DNA of 64,000 bases from Streptomyces luteogriseus (GTDB taxonomy: Bacteria; Actinomycetota; Actinomycetes; Streptomycetales; Streptomycetaceae). This document shows, piece by piece, positions 16,853 to 24,765 of this stretch. The position numbers and the translations under genes are program-made. Location of the stretch: positions 4,402,001 through 4,466,000 of the forward strand of contig NZ_JACHMS010000001.1 of the NCBI RefSeq assembly GCF_014205055.1. Direction: 5' to 3'. Position 1 is the first letter of the stretch. Each line of letters opens with the position of its first letter. The notes below the pieces were generated by a model. That model saw nothing but the letters and a program-made list of their open reading frames with translations. It ran no database searches and was not told the DNA's origin.

Positions 16853-17518
16853 ATGCGCGAGATCCTCGGAAGGCGACGCAGGCTCTTGTCCCAGCGCAGC
16901 GACGGGAAGCCTGAGCTGATCGACGCGGCTCTGACCTATGCGACGCAGTGGCGGTGGCCCGTACTCCCGGGAGTGGCGGCGGACCCGCAGGGGCACTCCC
17001 GCTGCAGCTGCCCCGACCCCGACTGCACGGTGCCCGGCGCGCACCCCTTCGACCCCGGCCTTCTCGCGGCCACCACCGACGGGCGCATGGTGCGCTGGTG
17101 GTGGGGCAACCGGCCGACGGCGCCGATCGTCCTGGCCACCGGCGGCCACGCCCCCTGCGCGGTGTCCCTGCCGGCCCTGCCGGCCGCCCGCGCCCTCACG
17201 GCGCTCGACCAGATGGGCATGCGGCTCGGCCCGGTCGTCGCCTCGCCCGCCCGCTGGGCGATCCTCGTCAAGCCGTACTCCATGGAGCAGCTCGGCGAAC
17301 TGCTCTACGCCAAGGACTTCGTGCCCGGCTCCCTCCGCTTCCACAGTGAGGGCGGCTACCTGGCCCTGCCCCCGTCCGAGACCGGTCAGGGCGAGATCCG
17401 CTGGGAGCGTGCGCCGCTGCCCGGCTCGGCCTCCCCGTGGGTGCCCGATGTCGAGGCCGTGGTCGACGCCGTGGTCGAAGCCCTCACTCGTACGGGTGTG
17501 AGCGCGCCCGAGTTCTAG
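16853..17518 (+). CDS. Bifunctional primase/polymerase N-terminal-like protein, degenerate
   Basis: A 221-residue Prim-Pol-family protein conserved in Streptomyces cores. Family features are the opening ELIDAALTYATQWRWPVLPGV, a Cys-containing segment (SRCSCPDPDCTVPGAHP) before FDPGLLAATTD, the WWWGNRPTAPIVLATGG stretch and C-terminal FHSEGGYLALPPSETG. The acidic D-x-D pair used by active Prim-Pols (seen in the 34,413 gene as GLDLDV) is not at the equivalent place; here the sequence reads APCAVSLPAL. A regulatory or structural role is more likely than synthesis of DNA. The ATG at 16853 is preceded by a modest AAAGGAA. Confidence 0.75.
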   Translation: MREILGRRRRLLSQRSDGKPELIDAALTYATQWRWPVLPGVAADPQGHSRCSCPDPDCTVPGAHPFDPGLLAATTDGRMVRWWWGNRPTAPIVLATGGHAPCAVSLPALPAARALTALDQMGMRLGPVVASPARWAILVKPYSMEQLGELLYAKDFVPGSLRFHSEGGYLALPPSETGQGEIRWERAPLPGSASPWVPDVEAVVDAVVEALTRTGVSAPEF

Positions 17519-17573
17519 GGCTGTCGGGCGCGCCGGGCCCCGCGTCCGCCCCGGCGCGTTAAGTTCCGGAACC

Positions 17574-18257
17574 ATGCGGCGACACGCCCGGGGTCCCTCC
17601 CGGGACTCCCGGAAGACCAGACTCCTCGCCCTCGCGGGCGTCGTGGCGGCATGCGCGATCGCACTGCCGCTGGCGGTGGCGTCCGCAGGGTCCGTCGGGT
17701 CCGCGGGGTCTGTCGGGTCCGCAGGGTCCAGGGGCGCCGTGGGTGCCGAAGACGTTGTGGGCTCCAAGGGGGCCGAGGGTTCGACGGGCGCCGGCGCCCG
17801 CCCGTCCGGTTCCGGTGCCCTACGGCCCTCCCCGCGCGCCGACGGCAAGGCGCCGGGGGCCTCGGCGCCCCCCGCCGTCGCCGCTCTCCCGGTGCTCGGC
17901 CAGGGGCTGTCGACCGCCGTGCGCTGCGGCCCCGAACTCTCCTCCCCCGACGGCATCGAGGCGCAGACCTGTGTGGTGACGCAGGGTGCGCGTACCTGGG
18001 CGCGGACCTACTACCGCAATGCGACGGGCGAGGCGCTGGACGCCGTACTGAGCCTGATGGGTCCTGGCGACCGGAACGTGCGGATGACGTGCGCCGTGGA
18101 GGCGGAGGACGAGCCGGGGACGTGTGAGACGCCCCGGGAGCCGACACGTGGGAATCCGGCGGCGTACACGGCCGTCGCGGAGTTCGCCGAGCGGGGCGGG
18201 CTGGGGCCGCTGCTGCTGCGCTCGGGGAGCAACTCGCCCGCGAGAACGGGCAGTTGA
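17574..18257 (+). CDS. Secreted or membrane-anchored Gly/Ser/Ala-rich protein
   Basis: Not recognised. The 227-residue product has a basic N-terminus and one helix (LLALAGVVAACAIALPLAVA, about residues 16-36) that serves as signal or anchor. It is followed by a repetitive Ser-Val-Gly/Ser-Ala-Gly tract encoded by a tandem TCCGTCGGG/TCCGCGGGG DNA repeat (about 17,690-17,730), then a Pro-rich linker. The folded C-terminal part (about 105-227) has four Cys (RCGPEL, AQTCVVTQGA, RMTCAVEA, GTCETP) that could make two disulphides, which suits an extracellular domain. It lies 55 bp after the Prim-Pol-like gene in the same direction. Confidence 0.7.
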   Translation: MRRHARGPSRDSRKTRLLALAGVVAACAIALPLAVASAGSVGSAGSVGSAGSRGAVGAEDVVGSKGAEGSTGAGARPSGSGALRPSPRADGKAPGASAPPAVAALPVLGQGLSTAVRCGPELSSPDGIEAQTCVVTQGARTWARTYYRNATGEALDAVLSLMGPGDRNVRMTCAVEAEDEPGTCETPREPTRGNPAAYTAVAEFAERGGLGPLLLRSGSNSPARTGS

Positions 18258-18298
18258 CGAGCGGCTGCGTTCGGTGAACGGAAGCGGAGACGCAAAGA

Positions 18299-18355
18299 CC
18301 CGGTTGCTGGCGACGGGGGATGCACCAGCAACCGGGCTACAGGAACGGTAACAAG
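18299..18355. other. Structured element, copy 1 (hairpin with conserved 14-nt loop)
   Basis: A perfect 12-bp stem, CCCGGTTGCTGG (18299-18310) with CCAGCAACCGGG (18325-18336), encloses the loop CGACGGGGGATGCA. Ten nt further is GGTAACAAG (18347-18355). The same loop and the same 9-mer recur on the opposite strand at 32571-32628 with a different but still fully paired stem. It lies in the 232 bp between two convergent genes (ends at 18257 and 18490). Which strand is transcribed cannot be decided; on the minus strand it would be a hairpin followed by TCTTTG downstream of the SEC-C gene. Confidence 0.7.
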
Positions 18356-18489
18356 AGATCGGCGGTTCGCAAATTCGAACTCGCCTTTCCAGTCACCGAC
18401 TGGCTTGTCCCCGACGGGAGTTGTGATCCGCAGAGGGCGCGACACCCCGGCCGTCCGGGGTCCGGCCGACCGGGGTGTCGAGGCGCGCG

Positions 18490-19479
18490 TCAGCTCAGCG
18501 TGACCTGCCGGTTGGTGAGGCCGCCGCGGGCGCGGCGCTCGTCCGCGGTGAGCGGCGCGTCCGTCGCGAGGGCGGCGGCGAGGCGCTCGGCGAACTCCGC
18601 CGCCGGCTTCTCGACGTCCTCGGCCGTGACCCCGCTGGGCAGGTCCCACACCGGCACCGTGAGTCCGTGAGCGCGGAAGGAGCCCACCAGACGGGTGCCC
18701 TCACCGAGGCTGGAGCGGCCCGCGGCGTGCAGCCGCGCCAGCGCGTCCAGAAGCAGCTCCTCGGCGTGCGGCATGACCCACCGCAGATGGTTCTTCTCCG
18801 GCGTCTCGCACCAGTACGCGGCGTCCACGCCCTGGAGCTTGACGGTCGGGATGGCCGCGGCGTTGGCCCGCTCCAGGGAGGCGGTCACGTCGGGCGTGGC
18901 GTTCTCCGGGTCCGGCACCCAGAACTCGAAGCCGCTGTGCACTTCTGGCTCGAACGCGCCCTCGGGGTCGAGCAGGTCCTGCAGCCGCGGGCTGTCGGCC
19001 GGGGCGCGGCGGCCCTGTACGGGCGTGCCGGGCTCGGCCTCCAGGGCCCGCTGGAGCGTGTCGGCGAGGTCGCGGCTGAGGTCGCCGGACGAGGTGTCGT
19101 TCTGCAGGCCGATCAGGACCGAGCCGTCGTCGCGGCGCAGGGCCGGCCAGGCCATGGGAAGCACCGTGGCCAGGGTGACCGCCGGGACGCCCTCGGGCAG
19201 ACCGTCCTTGAGGGTGAGCTCGACCGTGGCCGCCGGGACCAGCTCGCGCAGGGCCACCCAGTCGCACTCGCCGGGCAGGCCCTCGAAGGGACGGTGCACC
19301 AGCTCGGTCGCGGCGTGCGAAGCGGCCCGGCCGTGGCAGGCCTTGTAGCGGCGGCCGCTGCCGCAGGGGCAGGGCTCACGAGCGCCGACGACCGGAACGT
19401 CTCCATCGGCACCTGCGGTGCGGGCTCCGCCCGTGGTCTGCGGGCGCTTGGCCTTCGTCTGGGGTCGCTTCTTGGCCAT
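18490..19479 (-). CDS. SEC-C motif zinc-binding protein (DUF5926 family)
   Basis: A 329-residue cytoplasmic protein conserved in actinomycetes; function unknown. The N-terminus is Lys/Arg/Thr-rich (MAKKRPQTKAKRPQTTGG), followed by a SEC-C zinc motif, EPCPCGSGRRYKACHG (about residues 35-50), like that at the C-terminus of SecA, which binds zinc and often ribosomes or SecB-like partners. The remainder (about 60-329) is the DUF5926 region, with GFEFWVPDPENATPDVTASLERANAAA and AAYWCETPEKNHLRWVMPHAEE. It is monocistronic, convergent with the secreted protein gene, and a DnaA-box sequence lies just upstream at 19554. Confidence 0.85.
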   Translation of the reverse strand: MAKKRPQTKAKRPQTTGGARTAGADGDVPVVGAREPCPCGSGRRYKACHGRAASHAATELVHRPFEGLPGECDWVALRELVPAATVELTLKDGLPEGVPAVTLATVLPMAWPALRRDDGSVLIGLQNDTSSGDLSRDLADTLQRALEAEPGTPVQGRRAPADSPRLQDLLDPEGAFEPEVHSGFEFWVPDPENATPDVTASLERANAAAIPTVKLQGVDAAYWCETPEKNHLRWVMPHAEELLLDALARLHAAGRSSLGEGTRLVGSFRAHGLTVPVWDLPSGVTAEDVEKPAAEFAERLAAALATDAPLTADERRARGGLTNRQVTLS

Positions 19480-19553
19480 CGATGGGTCTCCCGGTTACGG
19501 CTCGTCTCGTACGATCGCGAGCCTAGCCGTTCGTGCCCGGGGCCACGGGGTCC

Positions 19554-19562
19554 TGTGGACAA
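19554..19562 (-). other. Single DnaA-box sequence
   Basis: TGTGGACAA (TTGTCCACA on the minus strand) is an exact match to the Streptomyces-preferred DnaA box. It is isolated, in the 204-bp gap between the SEC-C gene and the ATPase gene, so it may be chance or a single titration or control site. Confidence 0.5.
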
Positions 19563-19683
19563 CACCGTTCCAGCGCGGCGTACGTGCTCAGGAGCCGCGG
19601 CCACCGCCCCGTGCCGTCGCCGGTCCCTGTCGCTCTCGGCCGCTGCCGATCTGAACCACTGCCGATCTGAGCCTCTGTCGCGC

Positions 19684-20235
19684 TCAGTCCATGTCGTCGA
19701 AGGCGTCCGCGAAGTCGAGCCCGGGTATCCGGGAGACCGCGGGGGCGATCACGCGCGTGGCGAAGTCGTCGCGGCGGTGGCCCGCATCGGGGTCGTGGAC
19801 GTCGTCGTGGACGATGACCCACACAGTGACCTCGCCGTGGATGTCGTCGCGCACACCCCAGTCGTCGGCGAGCGCGGTGATGATGTTCAGCCCGCGGCCG
19901 CCGTGCGCCGTGACCGACGGGGTCGCGGGGGCGGGGCGGGTCGGGCCGCCGCCGTCCGTGACCTCGACGACGAGCCGGCCGGCCGGTTCCACGCGCCACG
20001 CGGCACGGACGTCACCGTCACCGGCGAGCGCGTCGCCCAGCGGCCTGCCGTGCTTGCACGCGTTGCTCAAGAGCTCGGACAGGATCAGTACGGCGTCGTC
20101 GATGACCGATTCCGCGACTCCGCCTCTGCGCAGCTGCGTACGCATCCGGTGTCGCGCTTCCCCCACGCCCGCAGGGCCATGGGGTACGGCCATGCTCGAC
20201 GACGTGGGCACCTCCTGTGCCACCACCAACGCCAC
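19684..20235 (-). CDS. ATP-binding anti-sigma/serine kinase-like regulator
   Basis: Second stand-alone HATPase of the RsbW/SpoIIAB-like class in the window, 183 residues from a GTG at 20235. This start is preferred over an ATG at 20322 because AAGGAGG ends 8 nt before it. Boxes: N box ILSELLSNACKHGRPLG, G1 box VVEVTDGGGPTRP, G2 region GGRGLNIITALADDWGV. A C-terminal tail rich in Asp (HDDVHDPDAGHRRDD, FADAFDDMD) extends beyond the ATPase fold. Partner proteins are not encoded nearby. It may control a sigma factor or anti-sigma antagonist. Confidence 0.85.
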   Translation of the reverse strand: MALVVAQEVPTSSSMAVPHGPAGVGEARHRMRTQLRRGGVAESVIDDAVLILSELLSNACKHGRPLGDALAGDGDVRAAWRVEPAGRLVVEVTDGGGPTRPAPATPSVTAHGGRGLNIITALADDWGVRDDIHGEVTVWVIVHDDVHDPDAGHRRDDFATRVIAPAVSRIPGLDFADAFDDMD

Positions 20236-20490
20236 CCCCGAGACCTCCTTCGCCCCACGCCACGGTGTGGATGCCCCATTGGCCTGTACCGGAAACCGGC
20301 CAATCCACGTCCGGTGACGCATTCACCATGAGCGAATACGGACCGAACGCGCCGGAGCACTCCCTGTAACCGCATGGCCGGAAATCATCGGTGTGGCCGA
20401 GATGGGAGGATCCCGCCTGCCGATGCGTGGGGTCAAGAGGTGTGCGTGGTTCTGGTGTGACTTGAGAGGTTGGCAGTGCGGTGCCGGGCG

Positions 20491-21318
20491 TCAGCGGCCG
20501 AGCTGGTCCAGCACGGCCCGCGGGCGGTTGGTGATGATGGCGTCGACGCCCAGCCCGACGCAGTGGTCCACGTCCTCGGGCTCGTCGACGGTCCATACGT
20601 GCACCTGGTGGCCGGCCTGCTTCAGGCGCTCGATGTAAGCCGGGTGGTTGCGCACGATCCGGATGGAGGGGCCGGAGATCCGCACCCCCGGGGGCAGGCG
20701 TCCGTCGCGGAGCCGGGGAGAGGGGAACTGCGTCAGATGGACCGTCGGGAGGGTCGGCGAGGCGGCACGCACGCGGTGCAGCGAGCGGGCGGAGAAGCTC
20801 ATGACCCGCACCGGCGACTCCTGGGCGGAGGCCGGGGCGTCGAGGCCGAACCGCTTCAGCAGGGCCAGCAGCCGGTCCTCGACCTGGCCCGCCCAGCGCG
20901 TGGGGTGTTTGGTCTCGATGGCCAGTTCCACCCGGCGCCCGGCGTCGGCGACCAGCTCCAGCAGCCGTTCCAGGGTGAGCACGGAGGTCGCCTCGCGGTC
21001 CTCCGGACGATGCTCCCAGTCGGGTTCCTCGTCGCGTGCCTTCCAGGCCTCGCCCGTCTTCCAGGAGCCGAAGTCCAGGGCGGCGAGGTCGGCGAGCTCC
21101 AGCGCGGAGACCGCGCCGCGGCCGTTGGACGTACGGTTGATCCGGCGGTCGTGTACGCACACCAGGTGGCCGTCGGCGGTGAGGCGCACATCGCATTCGA
21201 GGGCGTCCGCGCCGTCCTCGATCGCCTTGGTGTACGCGGCCAGGGTGTGTTCCGGGGCGTCCTCGGAGGCTCCGCGGTGGGCGACGACTTGAATCGCATG
21301 CTGTCGTGCGTGGGTCAC
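20491..21318 (-). CDS. Glycerophosphodiester phosphodiesterase
   Basis: Hydrolyses glycerophosphodiesters to sn-glycerol 3-phosphate and an alcohol. The 275-residue product (GTG at 21318) shows the GDPD TIM-barrel signature at its start: VVAHRGASEDAPEHTLAAY (catalytic His-Arg), DGADALECDVRLTADGHLVCVHD (Glu, Asp and second catalytic His), then LAIETKHPTRW and HVWTVDEPEDVDHCVGLGVDAIITNRP at the end. No signal peptide, so it is cytoplasmic. An upstream in-frame start at 21396 would add 26 residues of low-complexity sequence before the barrel. It is divergent from the DegP gene. Confidence 0.93.
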   Translation of the reverse strand: MTHARQHAIQVVAHRGASEDAPEHTLAAYTKAIEDGADALECDVRLTADGHLVCVHDRRINRTSNGRGAVSALELADLAALDFGSWKTGEAWKARDEEPDWEHRPEDREATSVLTLERLLELVADAGRRVELAIETKHPTRWAGQVEDRLLALLKRFGLDAPASAQESPVRVMSFSARSLHRVRAASPTLPTVHLTQFPSPRLRDGRLPPGVRISGPSIRIVRNHPAYIERLKQAGHQVHVWTVDEPEDVDHCVGLGVDAIITNRPRAVLDQLGR

Positions 21319-21606
21319 CGCGTCATGGTGCCACCGAGTGCGGGTACGCGTCCGGTCGGACGGACTCGACGGATGGACGGGTCCGGACGGAGGCATTGGG
21401 ATTGCATCCTTTTCGCCGGTAATGACCTATATAAGGAATGGCCTCGGATGCACAGGCACCGCTTATGGTGCTCTGACGGCCTGTGGGAAAAGCTGACGGC
21501 ATACAAAGGGACAAGCACAGCTGCAGCGCGCCGGACCCATCGACCGGTGTGGAAAAGCGTGACCGAGTGCGACCCGGAAAACAGCCGTGGATCTAGGAGA
21601 GAAGCT

Positions 21607-23049
21607 GTGAGCACCGAGAACGAGGGCACCGCGGTACCCCCCGCCCCGTCCGCACCCCCCGTGCCGGTGGACGCTCCCGCTGCTCCGGCGCCCCAGGCAC
21701 AGGCTCCCCAGGGGCCGTACGGGCAGGACGCACAGGGGCAGGCCCCCCAGGGTTCCCAGGGGCAGGGCGCCTCCGGCGGTGACGCCGCCCACCACCCCGG
21801 CGCCTCCTCGTCCGCCCCCGACCCGTCCTGGCCCCCGCCCCCGCCGCCGACCGCCCCCTACGGCGACGGCGGTTCCGGGTCCGGCCCGGGCGGCTGGGGT
21901 TCGTCGTACCAGCAGCCGGCGCCGAAGTCCGGCCGCGGACGCGGTGGTCTGGTCGCCGCGGTACTGGTGGCCGCGCTGGTGGCGGGCGGGCTCGGCGGCG
22001 GGCTCGGCTACGTGCTGGCGAAGGACAACGACGAGAGCACCGGCTCGACGACGGTCTCGGCCTCCGCGAACGGCGGTGACGTCAAGCGCGACCCGGGTAC
22101 GACCGCGGGTGTCGCCGCCAAGGCGCTGCCCAGCACGGTCACGATCCAGGCCGAGAGCACCAGCGGCGAGGGCGGCACCGGCACGGGCTTCGTCTTCGAC
22201 AAGCAGGGCCACATCGTCACCAACAACCACGTGGTGGCGGACGCGGTGGACGGCGGCAAGCTCACGGCGACCTTCCCGACCGGCAAGAAGTACGACGCCG
22301 AGGTGGTCGGTCACGCGCAGGGCTACGACGTGGCCGTCATCAAGCTCAAGGACGCCCCCTCCGACCTGAAGCCGCTCACCCTCGGCGACTCGGACAAGGT
22401 GGCCGTCGGCGACTCGACCATCGCGATCGGCGCCCCGTTCGGCCTGTCCGACACGGTGACGACGGGCATCATCAGCGCCAAGAACCGCCCGGTGGCCTCC
22501 AGCGACGGCAGCGGCAGCCAGGCGTCCTACATGAGCGCCCTGCAGACCGACGCCTCGATCAACCCGGGCAACTCCGGCGGTCCGCTGCTGGACGCCCAGG
22601 GCAATGTCATCGGCATCAACTCCGCGATCCAGTCCACGGGCAACGGCGGCTTCGGCACCGGCCAGTCGGGCTCGATCGGCCTGGGCTTCGCCATCCCGAT
22701 CAACCAGGCCAAGTACGTGGCCCAGGAGCTGATCAAGAACGGCAAGCCGGTGTACGCGAAGATCGGCGCGTCCGTCTCCCTGGACGACAGCTCCGACGGC
22801 GCGCAGATCACCGACCAGGGTGCGGGCGGCGCGGCCCCGGTCGAGCCGGGCGGTCCGGCCGCCAAGGCGGGCCTCAAGCCGGGCGACGTCATCATCAAGC
22901 TCGACGACCGGGTGATCGACTCCGGCCCCACCCTGATCGGCGAGATCTGGACCCACCAGCCCGGCGACAAGGTCACGATCACCTACGAGCGCGGCGGCAA
23001 GCAGCACACGGTCGACGTCACGCTCGGCTCCCGCGTCGGCGACAACTGA
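21607..23049 (+). CDS. Membrane-anchored HtrA/DegP-type serine protease with PDZ domain
   Basis: Surface protein-quality protease. The 480-residue product starts at a GTG (21607) 7 nt after AGGAGAG. A long Pro/Ala/Gln/Gly-rich cytoplasmic region (to about residue 115) precedes one helix (GLVAAVLVAALVAGGLGGGLGYVLA). The trypsin-like domain has the triad His208 (IVTNNHVV), Asp241 (GYDVAVIKL) and Ser323 (NPGNSGGPL). A C-terminal PDZ domain (about 390-480; AAKAGLKPGDVIIKLDDRVI) would regulate or recruit substrate. The 288-bp gap to the divergent phosphodiesterase gene holds its promoter; no operator was recognised. Confidence 0.95.
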   Translation: MSTENEGTAVPPAPSAPPVPVDAPAAPAPQAQAPQGPYGQDAQGQAPQGSQGQGASGGDAAHHPGASSSAPDPSWPPPPPPTAPYGDGGSGSGPGGWGSSYQQPAPKSGRGRGGLVAAVLVAALVAGGLGGGLGYVLAKDNDESTGSTTVSASANGGDVKRDPGTTAGVAAKALPSTVTIQAESTSGEGGTGTGFVFDKQGHIVTNNHVVADAVDGGKLTATFPTGKKYDAEVVGHAQGYDVAVIKLKDAPSDLKPLTLGDSDKVAVGDSTIAIGAPFGLSDTVTTGIISAKNRPVASSDGSGSQASYMSALQTDASINPGNSGGPLLDAQGNVIGINSAIQSTGNGGFGTGQSGSIGLGFAIPINQAKYVAQELIKNGKPVYAKIGASVSLDDSSDGAQITDQGAGGAAPVEPGGPAAKAGLKPGDVIIKLDDRVIDSGPTLIGEIWTHQPGDKVTITYERGGKQHTVDVTLGSRVGDN

Positions 23050-23112
23050 CCCCCACCCGCCCGCACCGACCCGTTACCCTTGTCCCCGCGCCGCCGATCA
23101 CGGCCGGCGCGG

Positions 23113-23199
23113 GGAGGCGTGCCCGAGCGGCCGAAGGGAACGGTCTTGAAAACCGTCGTGGCAGCGATGTCACCGTGGGTTCAAATCCCACCGCCTCCG
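23113..23199 (+). tRNA. tRNA-Ser (anticodon TGA)
   Basis: An 87-nt type II tRNA. Acceptor arms GGAGGCG (23113-23119) and CGCCTCC (23192-23198) pair fully, discriminator G at 23199. The anticodon TGA (23147-23149) sits in loop CTTGAAA on a GGT/ACC-type stem; a long variable arm (CGTGGCAGCGATGTCACCG) and the T loop GGTTCAAATCC mark it as serine. Its 3' part is the attachment site of a degenerate integrated element. Confidence 0.97.
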
Positions 23200-23216
23200 C
23201 ACTGTGAGCAGTGAGA

Positions 23217-23251
23217 ACGGCCCCTGACCCGGGTTTTTGGTCGGGGGTCGT
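23217..23251 (+). terminator. Hairpin downstream of tRNA-Ser(TGA)
   Basis: A 13-bp stem, ACGGCCCCTGACC (23217-23229) with GGTCGGGGGTCGT (23239-23251), two G-U pairs, loop CGGGTTTTT, then TTGTCTTGT. Position and structure fit a factor-independent stop for the tRNA transcript. Confidence 0.7.
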
Positions 23252-23429
23252 TGTCTTGTCCCGGGTGCCGTGACTGACCAGTGTTCGTGTGGTTTCCCGC
23301 TCTAGCGGGCACGGGTGGGGCACGCGAGTGTCGCAGAGCTACGTCTGATGCAGCAGCAGGGCCACCAGGCCGGTCAGGGCCGTGATCAGGCTGGCGACGG
23401 CCGTGATCAGCGCTGCCATCTGGTGCGCG

Positions 23430-23690
23430 GGGAAGCCGCTCCGCTACAACCAGTGGCGCAAGGCGTACTTCGACCCTGCCGTGCCGGCGGCCGGGCTGAC
23501 CGACGTGACCCCGCATGACCTCCGCGCTTCGCACGGGACCTGGGTCGCCGACAAGTTCGGGGTCATGACTGCCGCTCACCGGCTCGGCCACTCCAACGCG
23601 AGCGCCACCACCCGGCATTACGCCCGTCCGGTCGCCGGTCGTGATGACCAGGTCGCCGAAGCTGCAGACTCCTGGCCCAGCGGGCACGAC
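23430..23690 (+). pseudogene. Tyrosine recombinase (integrase) C-terminal remnant
   Basis: Only the last part of the catalytic domain is left: KPLRYNQWRKAYFDPAVPAA, then GLTDVTPHDLRASHGTWVAD with the His-x-x-Arg box, AAHRLGHSNASATTRHYARP with Gly-His and the nucleophile Tyr. The N-terminal arm and core-binding domains and the first catalytic Arg are missing. The surviving frame has no ribosome site and runs on past the natural end. It lies just inside attL, facing into the element. It cannot be an active enzyme by itself. Confidence 0.85.
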
Positions 23691-23976
23691 GGACCCATGG
23701 GGCACGTAGGGGCCGCGGCGATCACGGTGACGGGTCTATGGGAGTGCCCGTACGCGTCTGACCTGCCCCGTGGCGGACGGCGACCGTAATCGCCGAAAGG
23801 CCTTGGAATCCGTGCGCGTACTTCACGACGCGCCGGGAGGCGCGCACGTTTTGCGCCGTGGCTCCCGAGTCAGTCCCCTGAGTGGTTTGACCGCCGCTCC
23901 CGGAAGAGCACGCTCCCTCTCTCATAACGTACCTCTTCGTAGTCATCTGACTACAAGAAGTGAAAGGGGAGAGGGT

Positions 23977-24432
23977 ATGCGACTCAACTCCGTGGGCCGA
24001 CTGGCGGCGGTTGCCTCGGCAGCGCTGCTGCTGCTCGGTGGGGCGGCCACCTCAGCACAGGCGTCGGCGCCTGGCCCCGTCCTGTACTCGATCGACTTCT
24101 CCAACCCCCAGGAGCAAGACAACAACAACCTGCCCGAGCCCTACGGACGGATCTGGGTGCAGTCCCCCTGGCTCCAGCAGACCGCGCTGTGGGAGCACCC
24201 GGACGTCGACATCAACACCCCCACCCTGCCGCGCTATCCCGACGACGGCCCCTACGCGTTCAGGTTCGTCGACCATCCCGTCACCGAGCTGTGCGCCCAG
24301 GTGGGCGAGGACGACACCGGCATCAACCGCGACGACATCCTCGCCGACGGCTGCGTGCCGGTCGACGGCCCCGGCGACTACACGATCTCTGGCCCCGACG
24401 GGTCGGTCACGGTCCGCCTGCTGGACGTCTGA
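23977..24432 (+). CDS. Secreted protein, cargo of the tRNA-Ser element
   Basis: Not recognised. The 151-residue product has a strong ribosome site (GGGGAGAGG) before the ATG at 23977 and a clear signal peptide (MRLNSVGRLAAVASAALLLL, cleaved after SAQA). The mature 120 residues are acidic and rich in Pro, Asp and Asn (SIDFSNPQEQDNNNLPEPYG, DVDINTPTLPRYPDDG), with two Cys (ELCAQVG, ADGCVPV) that could form a disulphide. It is the only intact gene in the element and has its own terminator, so it appears to be under selection. It might be an extracellular structural protein, or an inhibitor or toxin; nothing decides this. Confidence 0.75.
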   Translation: MRLNSVGRLAAVASAALLLLGGAATSAQASAPGPVLYSIDFSNPQEQDNNNLPEPYGRIWVQSPWLQQTALWEHPDVDINTPTLPRYPDDGPYAFRFVDHPVTELCAQVGEDDTGINRDDILADGCVPVDGPGDYTISGPDGSVTVRLLDV

Positions 24433-24457
24433 CCACCTCGGGCTCAGCGCCCACAAC

Positions 24458-24491
24458 CCCCGCCCGCGGCCTACGAAGGCTGCGGGCGGGG
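24458..24491 (+). terminator. Terminator after the secreted cargo gene
   Basis: CCCCGCCCGCGGCC (24458-24471) pairs with GGCTGCGGGCGGGG (24478-24491), 14 bp with one G-U pair, loop TACGAA. It begins 26 nt after the stop codon of the secreted protein gene. Confidence 0.75.
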
Positions 24492-24592
24492 CTGCGTCTA
24501 CAGCGTCCTGGAAGCCGCCCGGTCGGGGTTTCTCAGCCGAGTGGCTTGCGTGGCCGGCTGTTCAGCTCGGCCTCGACCTTGTCCAGGTCTGC

Positions 24593-24640
24593 CCGTCGTG
24601 GCAGCGATGTCACCGTGGGTTCAAATCCCACCGCTTCCGC
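24593..24640 (+). repeat. Distal attachment repeat (partial tRNA-Ser copy)
   Basis: A 47 of 48 match to the 3' end of tRNA-Ser (23153-23200), lacking the 5' half, so it is not a functional tRNA. It marks the right end of the integrated element. Confidence 0.88.
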
Positions 24641-24765
24641 GCAGGTCATGGATGTGGCAGTACCGAAGGGGCGTCTCTCGGCGAGAAGCGCCCCTTTCGC
24701 GTCGGGCAACGGCGGCGGGCTCTGCGTCGTCTTCAGGCGTGAGCCACCACGACGCCAGGAGTGCC

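Larger units (their letters stand above)
23153..24592. mobile_element. Degenerate integrated element in tRNA-Ser(TGA)
   Basis: The last 48 nt of the tRNA region (23153-23200) recur at 24593-24640 with one mismatch (C to T at 24635), as expected for attL and attR after site-specific integration. The 1.44 kb between them contains the C-terminal remains of a tyrosine recombinase and one intact secreted-protein gene with its own terminator. No replication or transfer genes are left, so it cannot move on its own. The mismatch would break one acceptor-stem pair in the distal copy. Confidence 0.85.

Noticed and set aside
18299..18336. A small gene starting ATGCACCAG inside the hairpin
   Set aside because: Copy 2 has a stop after ten codons in the same frame and copy 1 runs into unrelated sequence, so the shared ATG is part of the conserved loop rather than a coding start. 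A leader peptide is not excluded but no downstream gene follows on that strand.
18299..18336. 6C RNA or a c-di-AMP riboswitch
   Set aside because: The loop has five C (minus strand) but only one hairpin is present instead of two, and no riboswitch-controlled gene lies downstream on either strand.
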